From a virus, in the IMG/VR virus record IMGVR_UViG_3300018426_001942, positions 87,965 to 151,964 of that record: 64,000 nucleotides of DNA; one strand, 5' to 3'. The position numbers and the translations under genes were made by a program. Below, one piece after another: positions 54,413-63,250 of the stretch. Position 1 is the first letter of the stretch. Each line of letters starts with the position of its first letter. Under the pieces are notes generated by a model. The model was not told the DNA's origin. It did not search any database and saw nothing but the letters and a program-made list of their open reading frames with translations.

Positions 54413-57400
54413 CTAGATTTCAATTTCGTCACCAAATTCATCATATGTTGAAACAGGTGTGCTACTACTTACAGCTACTTCGTCGCCGAATTCATTATAC
54501 GTTACACCACTACTAGTAGTTGTAACAGGTGTACTTACTTCTACACCCTGATTAGTATAAAAATTTGCTATAGCTCTAATTTTATTTCCTGCTTTTACAT
54601 CATATAAGTTATCTAGTGCATCTGTAGGGAAATAAGGACGCAATGTGGATTCACCAAATTGTCCTGATTGGAATTGTTGCTCTCTTAATGCAAAATCGTT
54701 AGCAACCGAATTTACTCCGCTAACTCTAGAACCAGATGCTGCTACAAAACTTGCTTTAGGAGTTCCATCTGGGTTATGAGTTGCGGCATATCTACGATCC
54801 CAAGTTTCTTGTGCATTTTGTCCTGATGCAGGTCTTCTTCTTACTGTTTCAGATGATGGTTGAGGTTGTCTTTGTTCTGGCTCAGAAGGTGCTGTCTCTG
54901 GAGCATCTTCCGGTACACGTTGACCACTTTCCGGTGTGCCTGGTATTAAACCATTTCTAGGCCAATCTAATTGACCGCCTTCTCGTTTTGCCGCACTAAA
55001 ATGCATCGCATCAATCGAGCTTCGCCAGTCTCCTCCCCAACCTAATCCGTATTTTTCAGCAAGTGCTTTCATTTGCGACCCTGTGCCGCCTTCTGGCATA
55101 TCTGTGTATGGTTCAGGAGCATCTTCAGGTCTAGGTCTAATCATAGGGTTTTGTGTAGCGTTTATATCAATGGCCAAGCCACTTGCATGGTAACTAGGAC
55201 TTGTACTTCCTCTAGCGTTTCTTTGAACATAACCGCCGAGTGATCTAATTTCGTATCCGTAGTCATTTTCTAGTTCGTCAATAAGTCCTTGAAAATTTTC
55301 TGCATAGATTGCCGCAACCTGTGTTGTTTTACCTGTAGAAGATCTTATAGTTGCAAGGGCTCCGTTTGAACCACTTGGTGGAACAATTTCGCTGTCTCTT
55401 ACCGTTGTATTTTCTTGCGGATCAGTACCTACTTCTTCAGTTGGTTCGCCGTCTGCTGTATTAACACCCTCGCATGCAGGTAACTCTACAAGAGCTTGAT
55501 CGTTACTTATACCTTCTGTACTTTGATTTCGTCTTCTTACCAATTCAAGGGTTTGAGTAAACTTATTTCCACTTATTCTACTATTAACAGTTATGACCTG
55601 GTATACTCCGCTAAAACTATCTACAGCAATAGTTTGTCCTGGAAAAAACATAGTACCATTATTGTTATAGTCTATAGGAGTTCTAAAGTTTATAATAACA
55701 TCTATTTCATTTCTTTGATGATCTATAGAGCCGGTTGCTGTAATATTTTTTGAGCCTCCTCTCGGTGCTGTCCAGTTACCTACTCCGCTATCAGGTATAA
55801 AATACGGATCACCCCAAATTTCTAATTCTGCTGTTATAAGATCTGCTTTACTATTCAACAATGCATTATGAAACATCTTAGCAACAGCTTCGCCGTATTG
55901 TTTATTGTAACTACCGCCATTAAAATTACCGGCCCTCATTACACTCCTTGTTCTACCTTCAGGCACAGTTTGTCCTGGTGTAGGTCTACCTAGTGCAGGA
56001 TCTCTTGGAGTAACAGTAATACTTTCTCTATCATTAACAACATCAGATGCTTGTAATTGGCCCATATCCATGCGTATTGCTTGGAAGAATGCTGCATTAA
56101 ATTTTATTTCAAATCCTAACACATCTTCATTTTGTCCGCTGTAAATGTAATTGTATGTTTTTACACAATGCCTTGCTTTTTGTATCAATCCAGAATTTGC
56201 TTGGCTAGGAGCACTAAATCTACTTGCATCAACTTTGTAAGGTACTACATCAAATACATATATTTTTGGTGATTCACCTGTTTCTGTCTCGTGTGCTGAA
56301 TCTGGTACTACATAACATTTAGCTTCAATTTTAAACCAATCTATTTCGCCCTTGTTGTCTACTCGTTGTAATGCAGATCTACCGTATTCACTAACAAGCA
56401 CCATTTCTTCTATGACTTTAGTAATTGGTGTTCCTTGTGTAAATTTAAACGTTCTGTTAGTATCGCTAATTGTCATTTCTACACCGTTACGTTTGTAGAC
56501 ATTAGCTTCCTCGTCATATGTATATAATCCTAAGCCAAAAGGACTATCTCCGCCTGCGGTAAATTCTGATATCATAGAACTAGCACCAATAGCATTAAGA
56601 TTAGTTATACTATCTCCTTTAAGTGACTGTAGCAAAGAATTGCTGCTTGTATCTATACCAATATTTCTAAAAAATGTTGTAAGGCCGTCTTCTTCAACTT
56701 CGGCAGCTTGCTCTCCTCGTCTAGAAGATAATGCTTCAGCATCACTAATAGTAGCTCTGTTTTCTGTTGCTGTTGGACTTATATTTCCAATATCTCCTGC
56801 TCTTGTAGTTGGAAATCTAATCAAATAATAATCTGAAGCCGGTGAACAAGTGTCTTCGGCAATTTGTTTTAATTTGTCATTTATAATTGTAGACAGTCCT
56901 TGCTCTCCTGTAGACAAACATTCTACAAGATCATTTCCTGTAATACTAACAGTATCTTGAAGTGTCATTACATCATCTTGAAATGTTTGTTCATTCCATG
57001 GAATGCAATTTACTTGATATGTACTACCGCCCGACTCTACATCAAATTCAACAGTTGTTAGTTTAAAAGGCAATTTTCTATTACTGTACGATACTGGTTT
57101 GCCGCCGTCGTCGTCCCAGCCTACAAAATCTAATTCTAACAAATACGGTGCTTGTAAATAGTTTTGAAATCCTGCATCAAAAGCCGCACTTTGTAAAGAT
57201 TGTAAAAATAACCCCATAGAGTATGGCTCTTTTACACTAAAACTAAAATTAATAGCCTGTGAAGTACCTGTTCTGTTATTAGGAGATATTATAGATGTCA
57301 TTTCAAAATCATCTATAAAATATTCTAAGTTACCTGCTTCCTCTCCTATAGAATCATAATAAGTTTGTATACGTTTATTATCTATACCGCCGCCACCGGA

Positions 57401-58057
57401 TCTTAGTATAGTAAAATCTGCACCACGCTTAATATACGTCTCTGATGGATTATTTGCACTGTCTGCTGTTAATACACCTAAACTAAAAATACAGTTGTAA
57501 CTTTGAAATTGTCTTAGCGGATTTTTTATTGTAACACCTGGTGCAGAAGGCTCTCTTTCTGGAGCACTTAGACTTCCTCTAGCAGACTCTGTAAATTTTT
57601 CTACAAATTGTTCAACTTCTTGTTCTACAGACTGTAGTGTTAGACTATTGATTTGACTTTCTAGATCTGCAACAGCCGAGTCTATTCCATTTGCTAAACT
57701 TCCTGTTAACGGAACTACTTGATCTACTAAATTCTGTGCTTTGCTTGCTAATGAATTGCCAAAGCCGTTTGCAAACTGATTTAAACTAGGAGGAAAAATA
57801 GCACTAGGATCGTCAATATTTGCCAAAGACGGTATGCTGTTTCCAAGACTTGCTATTCTATTTTGTAACCCAGCTGTGTCAAGACCAATGCTATCTGGAA
57901 GTTGTATGTTAATCTTAGACGATGCATCAAACACATTGCGTGAAACTAAATCAAATTGTTCAGTTAACGCTGCGGTATCGACGCTTTCAACAGCTTCGCC
58001 TAGACTACTTGCTAATGTCTGAGCTTTGTTTGAAATAATTGCACTAGGATTAATCAT
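54413..58057 (-). CDS. Baseplate hub protein with M15 peptidase domain
   Basis: The 1214-residue protein has an N-terminal coiled region (1-160) and then a hub-like part (PLRQFQSYNCIFSLGVL, SFSVKEPYSMGLFLQSLQ) found in marine T4-like hub proteins. Around 910-1025 sits a D-Ala-D-Ala carboxypeptidase / endopeptidase fold: H957-A-S-G-x3-D964 (YHASGLAIDIN) and H1019 (DAMHFSAAK) are the M15 zinc ligands. It would cut peptide cross-links at infection, complementing the glycan-cleaving gp5 domain. A proline/glutamate-rich linker follows, and the tail repeats YxEFGDE twice. It is placed between gp5 and gp53. Confidence 0.78.
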   Translation of the reverse strand: MINPSAIISNKAQTLASSLGEAVESVDTAALTEQFDLVSRNVFDASSKINIQLPDSIGLDTAGLQNRIASLGNSIPSLANIDDPSAIFPPSLNQFANGFGNSLASKAQNLVDQVVPLTGSLANGIDSAVADLESQINSLTLQSVEQEVEQFVEKFTESARGSLSAPEREPSAPGVTIKNPLRQFQSYNCIFSLGVLTADSANNPSETYIKRGADFTILRSGGGGIDNKRIQTYYDSIGEEAGNLEYFIDDFEMTSIISPNNRTGTSQAINFSFSVKEPYSMGLFLQSLQSAAFDAGFQNYLQAPYLLELDFVGWDDDGGKPVSYSNRKLPFKLTTVEFDVESGGSTYQVNCIPWNEQTFQDDVMTLQDTVSITGNDLVECLSTGEQGLSTIINDKLKQIAEDTCSPASDYYLIRFPTTRAGDIGNISPTATENRATISDAEALSSRRGEQAAEVEEDGLTTFFRNIGIDTSSNSLLQSLKGDSITNLNAIGASSMISEFTAGGDSPFGLGLYTYDEEANVYKRNGVEMTISDTNRTFKFTQGTPITKVIEEMVLVSEYGRSALQRVDNKGEIDWFKIEAKCYVVPDSAHETETGESPKIYVFDVVPYKVDASRFSAPSQANSGLIQKARHCVKTYNYIYSGQNEDVLGFEIKFNAAFFQAIRMDMGQLQASDVVNDRESITVTPRDPALGRPTPGQTVPEGRTRSVMRAGNFNGGSYNKQYGEAVAKMFHNALLNSKADLITAELEIWGDPYFIPDSGVGNWTAPRGGSKNITATGSIDHQRNEIDVIINFRTPIDYNNNGTMFFPGQTIAVDSFSGVYQVITVNSRISGNKFTQTLELVRRRNQSTEGISNDQALVELPACEGVNTADGEPTEEVGTDPQENTTVRDSEIVPPSGSNGALATIRSSTGKTTQVAAIYAENFQGLIDELENDYGYEIRSLGGYVQRNARGSTSPSYHASGLAIDINATQNPMIRPRPEDAPEPYTDMPEGGTGSQMKALAEKYGLGWGGDWRSSIDAMHFSAAKREGGQLDWPRNGLIPGTPESGQRVPEDAPETAPSEPEQRQPQPSSETVRRRPASGQNAQETWDRRYAATHNPDGTPKASFVAASGSRVSGVNSVANDFALREQQFQSGQFGESTLRPYFPTDALDNLYDVKAGNKIRAIANFYTNQGVEVSTPVTTTSSGVTYNEFGDEVAVSSSTPVSTYDEFGDEIEI

Positions 58058-58360
58058 TTATATTCCTAACACTCTTTTTAAACTATCTGGTTTTGGCAGG
58101 TATATAGTTGTTCCTGCAACCATATCAAATACAGGATCTTTTAAAATATTCATATTGCGCTGTGCAAATACCCACCATAGTTTAGGACTACCATAATAGT
58201 CATATGCAAGTAAATCTGGTCTGTAAGTATACTGTGTTTCTATTGTATATTGTACATCATCTGAAGATGACGGAATTGGACGTATTCGTAATACATCTAA
58301 TGCACCTGTTCTTGTATAGCCTGTTTTATGCCAAGGACTAGAACTTTTATAATTAGCCAT
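58058..58360 (-). CDS. gp53: Baseplate wedge subunit gp53
   Basis: The 100-residue protein has QYTYRPDLLAYDYYGSPKLW, then WVFAQRN, DPVFDMVAGTTIYLP, the gp53/LysM-like wedge signature. T4 gp53 has 196 residues, so only the conserved core remains. It joins wedges around the hub. The ATG overlaps the gp48-like stop by one base. Confidence 0.88.
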   Translation of the reverse strand: MANYKSSSPWHKTGYTRTGALDVLRIRPIPSSSDDVQYTIETQYTYRPDLLAYDYYGSPKLWWVFAQRNMNILKDPVFDMVAGTTIYLPKPDSLKRVLGI

Positions 58361-59250
58361 TAAATAAAGCCCTCCCCGCCGTTAACATATCCACCGTTAA
58401 CAAACTTTTGTAAATTAAATTCACTAACACGTCTTCTTGAAAATGTAGGTTTGAGTGTTATACTTATTTGTGAGTTTGATGGCGCCCAAGTTGTTGCACC
58501 ATTTTCTGCTCCTTGCAAATCAACAGCAATATAATCAACATCTGCTGGTAAGTCTACTGTAAAGTTTGAAATAACTACAGGAACATTGTTAAAAACATAA
58601 TCTCCGTATCCGTTTAATCTAACAACAGGAGGAGGTGCTCCTGCGTTTTCAGAACTTTCACCATAAAACATTTTTGTAACTGTTCTTAGATAATGTATAA
58701 CAGCTACCCAATATCTTCCTTCGTCTGCATTTTCTACAGGAAATTCGCCTGTAATAATAATATCGTCTGCTTGACTGTTTTCGTAAACCTGGAATGGATA
58801 GTTTGTATGCACAGGCTGTAAAGTATTGTAATTTGCACTGTGGCTTATAATAATAGTAGGCGTTAAAGGAAAACATAGCCCGCCTGTTGCAGCTAAAGGA
58901 GACAGTAGTTTAGCATCTTTTACATTTGGAGAAGTTGGCATTGATAGTTTTACACGCCAATCAGCATCTTTTGCTGTAGCAGAAAAACTTTTACTAACAT
59001 TTGATTCTACACGACCTGTCTCAGCTGACGGTAAATTTATACTTCTTATAAGTTTGTTAAATCCAGTAGCGCCAAAGGCAAACGATGCTGCATCTTTAAT
59101 TGCATTATCAATGAATCCTACACCTGTGTTGAGTTTATCTCCAATAAAGTTTTGTACTGACGCTTCTGCATCATTTTGTAGTTGAGTCAGGGCTCTATTA
59201 GCCTGTGTCCTGACCGCTCTGCCTATACTGTCAAAGGGATTAGTTGCCAT
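58360..59250 (-). CDS. gp48: Baseplate tail-tube cap/initiator protein (gp48/gp54-like)
   Basis: The 296-residue protein has a coiled N-terminus (1-100) and a conserved C-terminal part: CFPLTPTIIISHSANYNTL, the VENADEGRYWVAVIHYLRTV region with KMFYGES, VRLNGYGDYVFNNVPVVISN, and LPADVDYIAVDL. This is the gp48/gp54 tube-initiation family of T4-like marine phages; which of the two T4 proteins it replaces is not certain. It starts the late virion block, with AGGAG before the ATG and an ACTAAATA box 19 bases upstream. Confidence 0.72.
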   Translation of the reverse strand: MATNPFDSIGRAVRTQANRALTQLQNDAEASVQNFIGDKLNTGVGFIDNAIKDAASFAFGATGFNKLIRSINLPSAETGRVESNVSKSFSATAKDADWRVKLSMPTSPNVKDAKLLSPLAATGGLCFPLTPTIIISHSANYNTLQPVHTNYPFQVYENSQADDIIITGEFPVENADEGRYWVAVIHYLRTVTKMFYGESSENAGAPPPVVRLNGYGDYVFNNVPVVISNFTVDLPADVDYIAVDLQGAENGATTWAPSNSQISITLKPTFSRRRVSEFNLQKFVNGGYVNGGEGFI

Positions 59251-59269
59251 TCAGTTCTCCTATATGTAT

Positions 59270-59277
59270 TATTTAGT
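59270..59277 (-). promoter_or_regulatory. Late-type promoter box ACTAAATA before gp48
   Basis: ACTAAATA on the minus strand, 19 bases from the gp48 ATG. Its far end meets the -35 hexamer of the divergent early promoter at 59277, so binding at the two sites may interfere. Two bases differ from TATAAATA. Confidence 0.4.
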
Positions 59278-59305
59278 TGACATAATTAAGTATGTAGTTT
59301 ATAAT
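59277..59305 (+). promoter_or_regulatory. Perfect-consensus sigma70 promoter of gp55
   Basis: TTGACA (59277-59282), 17 bases, TATAAT (59300-59305). Transcription would start near 59312, before GGAG at 59320-59323 and the GTG at 59331. This is the second perfect host-type promoter in the window. Confidence 0.85.
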
Positions 59306-59330
59306 ATGACTATTAAACTTGGAGAAACAT

Positions 59331-60191
59331 GTGCGATCTAGAAATTATTTAAACAACAAGGATATCTTATCAGAAATCCACAAATCAAAGAATACGTTTA
59401 ATAGCTATATAGACCCAGAATACCATCAGTACGATATTATTCTTACAGATATAGAAAAGGTAAACAGATTAACTATTGCAGAAGCAAAAAGAAACAAAGC
59501 AAAGCGTCTAAGCAATGCAGACTACGAAACCCGCAAAATGGCCGGTGAAAAGGTAAAACAAGCAGATTGCGAAGTTGACTGGAAAAAGATTACAAAAGAA
59601 GAACTAATCTTCCGTATTATGACATTTGATCATATTCCAGATGAACCTGGAAGAAAGAAAAATCCTAAAACTATAGCAGATCACAAGGTAAAATTAAATT
59701 TTCCTCCATTTCAACACTATAAATTTAACGAAAATGATGAACTAGTGTGTGTAGGCAAAAGTCATTGGCAAGGCGGCATGGAAAACGGACATTTTGATCA
59801 TAAACACGGTAAAGCAACTAACAAACTAGCAACTATGTGGTTAAAATTAGTTGATAGGTATGCAACTAGAGGTAACGTTAGAGGTTATACTTACAACGAC
59901 GAAATGAAGGGGCAAGCAATACTACAACTAGCACAGATAGGACTACAGTTCGATGAATCTAAAAGTAATAATCCTTTTGCTTACTATACCGCTGCTGTTA
60001 CTAATTCATTTGTTCGTGTCATTAATATAGAAAAACGTAATCAAAATATTAGAGACGATATTTTAGAGATGAACGACTTAAACCCATCATACACACGACA
60101 AGCACAAGGTGAATGGGAAGCCGCTGTAAAAAGAAATGAAGAACTAAAAACTTCAATTTTCCAAGAAAGAAAAGTGGTTGACAAAGATTAA
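59331..60191 (+). CDS. gp55: gp55-like late sigma factor with large insertion
   Basis: I start at GTG 59331, which gives 286 residues beginning MRSRNYLNNKD and is seven bases after GGAG; the TTG at 59319 is less likely. YLNNKD near the N-terminus and the C-terminal segment GYTYNDEMKGQAILQLAQIG, FDESKSNNPFAYYTAAV, VRVINIEKRNQNIRDD match gp55 sigma region 2, which recognises late promoters. T4 gp55 has 185 residues. Here about 130 extra residues, rich in lysine with ELVCVGKSHWQGG, lie between the NNKD motif and region 2. It is expected to direct host polymerase to the TAAATA-type boxes seen before virion genes. Confidence 0.82.
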   Translation: MRSRNYLNNKDILSEIHKSKNTFNSYIDPEYHQYDIILTDIEKVNRLTIAEAKRNKAKRLSNADYETRKMAGEKVKQADCEVDWKKITKEELIFRIMTFDHIPDEPGRKKNPKTIADHKVKLNFPPFQHYKFNENDELVCVGKSHWQGGMENGHFDHKHGKATNKLATMWLKLVDRYATRGNVRGYTYNDEMKGQAILQLAQIGLQFDESKSNNPFAYYTAAVTNSFVRVINIEKRNQNIRDDILEMNDLNPSYTRQAQGEWEAAVKRNEELKTSIFQERKVVDKD

Positions 60192-60206
60192 CTTTTGTTA
60201 TATTAT
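60178..60206 (+). promoter_or_regulatory. Sigma70-type promoter before gp47, TTGACA-17-TATTAT
   Basis: TTGACA (60178-60183), 17 bases, TATTAT (60201-60206): 11 of 12 consensus bases. It overlaps the end of gp55; the start site would be near 60213, ahead of GGAGG at 60223-60227. Confidence 0.65.
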
Positions 60207-60234
60207 AAACTAAAAGCCTTACGGAGGACTCAGT

Positions 60235-61257
60235 TTGTTTAAAAAAGCCGCTGTGTTTACTGATATACACTTTGGTCTAAAAAGTAACAGTCGCGTTCAC
60301 AATGACGATTGCGAAGAATTTATAGATTGGTATATCAAAACAGCAAAAGAAAACGGATGTGAAACTGGTATTTTCTGTGGAGATTGGCATCACAATCGAA
60401 ACAGTCTTAACCTCACGACCATGGATGCTACTATTAGAAGTATGGAAAAACTTGGTAAAGCATTTGACAAGTTTATATTCTTCGATGGCAACCATGATTT
60501 GTACTACAAAGATAAAAGAGATGTAAACTCTACAGCGTTTGCAAAACACATACCAGGAATTACATTTATCGATGAATTAACTGTAGAAGACGATGTTGCT
60601 ATTGTCCCATGGCTTGTAGCAGACGAATGGAAAAAAATACAAAAATGTAAGGCAAAATACATGTTTGGACATTTTGAACTTCCAAGTTTTTACATGAATG
60701 CTATGGTTAAAATGCCTGATCACGGTGGTGACTTAAACAAAGAACACTTTGCTAATCAAGACTATGTCTTTAGTGGACATTTTCATAAGCGTCAAAATCA
60801 AGGCAAAATACATTATATCGGTAATGCTTTCCCTCACAACTATGCAGATGCATGGGATGACGAACGTGGTATGATGATTCTTGACAAAGAAAACAACAAA
60901 GAACCAGAGTACATCAATTGGCCGGATTGTCCTAAGTATAGAACTGTTAAACTTTCTAAACTAATCGACGAACAAGACACACTTATAAAAAGCAAAATGT
61001 ACCTGCGAGTAGAACTTGACATTGATATCAGTTATGAAGAAGCAAGTTTTATAAAAGAAACATTTATCAATCAGTATAACTGTAGAGAAATTACACTTAT
61101 ACCTAAATCACATATTGAAGAAATTAGCACAGACTTAGACATTAGTTCATTTGTTAGTGTTGATCAAATCGTTGCAAGTGAGATATCTGAACTAGACACA
61201 GACTCATTTGATAAGAAAAAACTTTTGGAGATATACAACGGATTAACGCATGATTAA
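60235..61257 (+). CDS. gp47: Recombination endonuclease subunit gp47 (Mre11/SbcD-like)
   Basis: The 340-residue protein has the metallophosphoesterase motifs D10-I-H12, GDWHH (49-53), GNHD (85-88), GHFE (about 145) and GHFHKR (181-186), which bind two metals. T4 gp47 has 339 residues. With gp46 it resects DNA ends for recombination-dependent replication. Start TTG at 60235 is decided by GGAGG seven bases upstream; no in-frame ATG precedes the DIH motif. It overlaps gp46 by 8 bp (ATGATTAA). Confidence 0.93.
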   Translation: MFKKAAVFTDIHFGLKSNSRVHNDDCEEFIDWYIKTAKENGCETGIFCGDWHHNRNSLNLTTMDATIRSMEKLGKAFDKFIFFDGNHDLYYKDKRDVNSTAFAKHIPGITFIDELTVEDDVAIVPWLVADEWKKIQKCKAKYMFGHFELPSFYMNAMVKMPDHGGDLNKEHFANQDYVFSGHFHKRQNQGKIHYIGNAFPHNYADAWDDERGMMILDKENNKEPEYINWPDCPKYRTVKLSKLIDEQDTLIKSKMYLRVELDIDISYEEASFIKETFINQYNCREITLIPKSHIEEISTDLDISSFVSVDQIVASEISELDTDSFDKKKLLEIYNGLTHD

Positions 61258-63022
61258 AATTAAGGACCTAACCGTTAAAAATTTTATGAGTGTTGGCAAC
61301 CAAACACAAGCGGTTGACTTTGATAAACAACAACTCACACTAGTACTAGGCGAAAACTTAGATCAAGGAGGTGACGATTCTGGCTCCCGTAATGGTACTG
61401 GTAAAACAACTATAATTAATGCGTTAAGTTATGCTCTTTACGGCAACGCTCTTACGAACATAAGAAAAAACAATTTAATTAACAAGACTAATTCTAAAGG
61501 AATGTTAGTTACACTTGCTTTTGAAAAAGACAGTGTTCAGTACCGAATTGAGAGAGGTAGATCGCCAAATGTTTTAAAGTTCTATGTCAACAACGAAGAG
61601 CAAGTTGACATAGACGAATCTCAAGGTGATAGTCGTAAAACACAGGAATCGATTGATTCTTTATTAGGTATGAGTCACGACATGTTCAAACATGTTGTAG
61701 CACTTAACACTTATACAGAACCGTTCTTAAGCATGCGAACAAACGATCAACGTGCTATTATAGAACAGTTACTCGGAATAACTATACTTTCTGAAAAAGC
61801 AGATCTTTTAAAAGAAGAAGTACGAAAATCTAAAGACGAACTTACGCAAGAAACTATGCGTATTGATGCAATACAATCTGCTAATTCTAAAATTGACGAA
61901 ACTATAGAAGGTCTTAAAAGCAAGCAAAAAGCATGGCTTTCAAAACGCACTACAGATGTTGTAAAGCTAAAGGAATCTATCGAAGAACTTGAACACCTTG
62001 ATATTGATGCAGAACTCGAATCGCACGAAAAACTAGCAAACTGGACTGAGCTAAACAATGCTATTTTGGCTCTTAATAAAGAAAAAAGCACACTCGAGAC
62101 AGCACAGTTACGTGCCAGTAAGTCTGTTAAAAAAGTCGAAAAAGACATCTTAGAACTAGATAGTGCTACTTGTTATACATGCGGACAGTCTTTACATGCA
62201 GACAAAAAAGCAGAAATTTTAGATAAAAAATCTAAAGAATTAGTTGATGCAGACGCATATCTTACAGAAATTACAGACAAACTAAACAGTGTTGAAAAAG
62301 AGCTCGGCGATATAGGTGATATCAACGGACGTCCGAACACGTACTACGAAACGTCTAAAGAAGCATATGATCATAGAAACAATGTAGACACTTTAAAAAA
62401 TGCTTACGAAAACAGAAAAGATGAAGTTGACCCGTATCAGGAACAGATTGACGATCTTGAAGCTAGTGCAAAACAAGATATTGATTGGTCAACAGTTAAC
62501 GATATAACATCTACAAAAGAGCACCAAGAATTCTTGTTAAAACTTCTAACAAACAAAGACAGTTTTATACGTAAAAAAATTATCGATCAAAATCTAGCAT
62601 ATCTAAACAATAGATTAACATACTATCTAGATAAACTAGGTTTGCCGCACACCGTAACATTCTTAAATGACCTTTCTGTTGAAATTACACAGTTAGGTCA
62701 AGACTTAGACTTTGATAATCTATCACGTGGTGAACGTAATAGACTTATACTAGGACTAAGTTTTGCCTTCCGTGACGTTTGGGAAAGTTTATATCAAAAT
62801 GTTAACTTACTATTCATTGACGAACTTATAGACAGCGGTATGGATTCCAACGGTGTTGAAAACAGTCTTGCTGTACTTAAGAAAATGGGCAGAGAAAGAG
62901 AAAAAAATATCTACTTAATCAGTCATAAAGATGAACTTATTGGCAGAGTTAACAACGTTCTTAAAGTTGTAAAAGAAAATGGATTTACCAGTTACGAAAA
63001 CGATATTGATGTAGTTGAATAA
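61250..63022 (+). CDS. gp46: Recombination endonuclease subunit gp46 (Rad50/SbcC-like ATPase)
   Basis: The 590-residue protein has a Walker A (RNGTGKTT, 47-54) after an inserted acidic/glycine loop (LGENLDQGGDDSG), long coiled coils at about 190-300 and 325-420, a zinc hook C308-Y-T-C311, the ABC signature LSRGERNRL (about 491-499) and Walker B LLFIDEL followed by DSGMD. T4 gp46 has 560 residues. It powers the gp47 nuclease. The stop shares a base with the next ATG (TAATG). Confidence 0.94.
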   Translation: MIKIKDLTVKNFMSVGNQTQAVDFDKQQLTLVLGENLDQGGDDSGSRNGTGKTTIINALSYALYGNALTNIRKNNLINKTNSKGMLVTLAFEKDSVQYRIERGRSPNVLKFYVNNEEQVDIDESQGDSRKTQESIDSLLGMSHDMFKHVVALNTYTEPFLSMRTNDQRAIIEQLLGITILSEKADLLKEEVRKSKDELTQETMRIDAIQSANSKIDETIEGLKSKQKAWLSKRTTDVVKLKESIEELEHLDIDAELESHEKLANWTELNNAILALNKEKSTLETAQLRASKSVKKVEKDILELDSATCYTCGQSLHADKKAEILDKKSKELVDADAYLTEITDKLNSVEKELGDIGDINGRPNTYYETSKEAYDHRNNVDTLKNAYENRKDEVDPYQEQIDDLEASAKQDIDWSTVNDITSTKEHQEFLLKLLTNKDSFIRKKIIDQNLAYLNNRLTYYLDKLGLPHTVTFLNDLSVEITQLGQDLDFDNLSRGERNRLILGLSFAFRDVWESLYQNVNLLFIDELIDSGMDSNGVENSLAVLKKMGREREKNIYLISHKDELIGRVNNVLKVVKENGFTSYENDIDVVE

Positions 63023-63231
63023 TGGATGATACTCACGATAAACTTGTAAAAGCATATTTAGAATATTTTGAAGAGAACGAAAAATTTGAATCTCGTAATT
63101 CTGTGCGAACACACGGAAGTGCAAGACGTGCATTACGTAACATACGTACACTTGCAAAATTACGCATGGATGAAATACACGAAAAACACTTAAACAAGGA
63201 AAAAAGTCAAAACGAACCTAGCGACGATTAA
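63022..63231 (+). CDS. Small basic helical protein downstream of gp46
   Basis: The 69-residue protein is a helical pair: DKLVKAYLEYFEENEKFE then RRALRNIRTLAKLRMDEIHEKH. Small proteins with this SARRALRNI...LxKLR pattern occur in T4-like marine phages, but I know no proven function. The charge pattern would allow DNA or protein binding. It is coupled to gp46 by TAATG. The end of the gene forms part of a hairpin before the nuclease gene. Confidence 0.65.
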   Translation: MDDTHDKLVKAYLEYFEENEKFESRNSVRTHGSARRALRNIRTLAKLRMDEIHEKHLNKEKSQNEPSDD

Positions 63232-63248
63232 ATGCTAGGTAAGTACCT
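63217..63248 (+). promoter_or_regulatory. Two overlapping RNA hairpins at the GIY-YIG gene start
   Basis: CCTAGC (63217-63222) pairs with GCTAGG (63234-63239). Alternatively AGGTA (63237-63241) pairs with TACCT (63244-63248). The two share 63237-63239 and cannot form together. The only Shine-Dalgarno-like bases (AGGT) for the ATG at 63251 lie in both stems, so translation could be restrained until the RNA is rearranged. No U-run follows, so it is not an intrinsic terminator. Confidence 0.45.
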
Positions 63249-63250
63249 AC

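Noticed and set aside
54421-54510. Duplicated YxEFGDE coding repeat as a mobile or CRISPR-like repeat
   Set aside because: Only two imperfect copies within one reading frame; simple internal duplication at a protein end.
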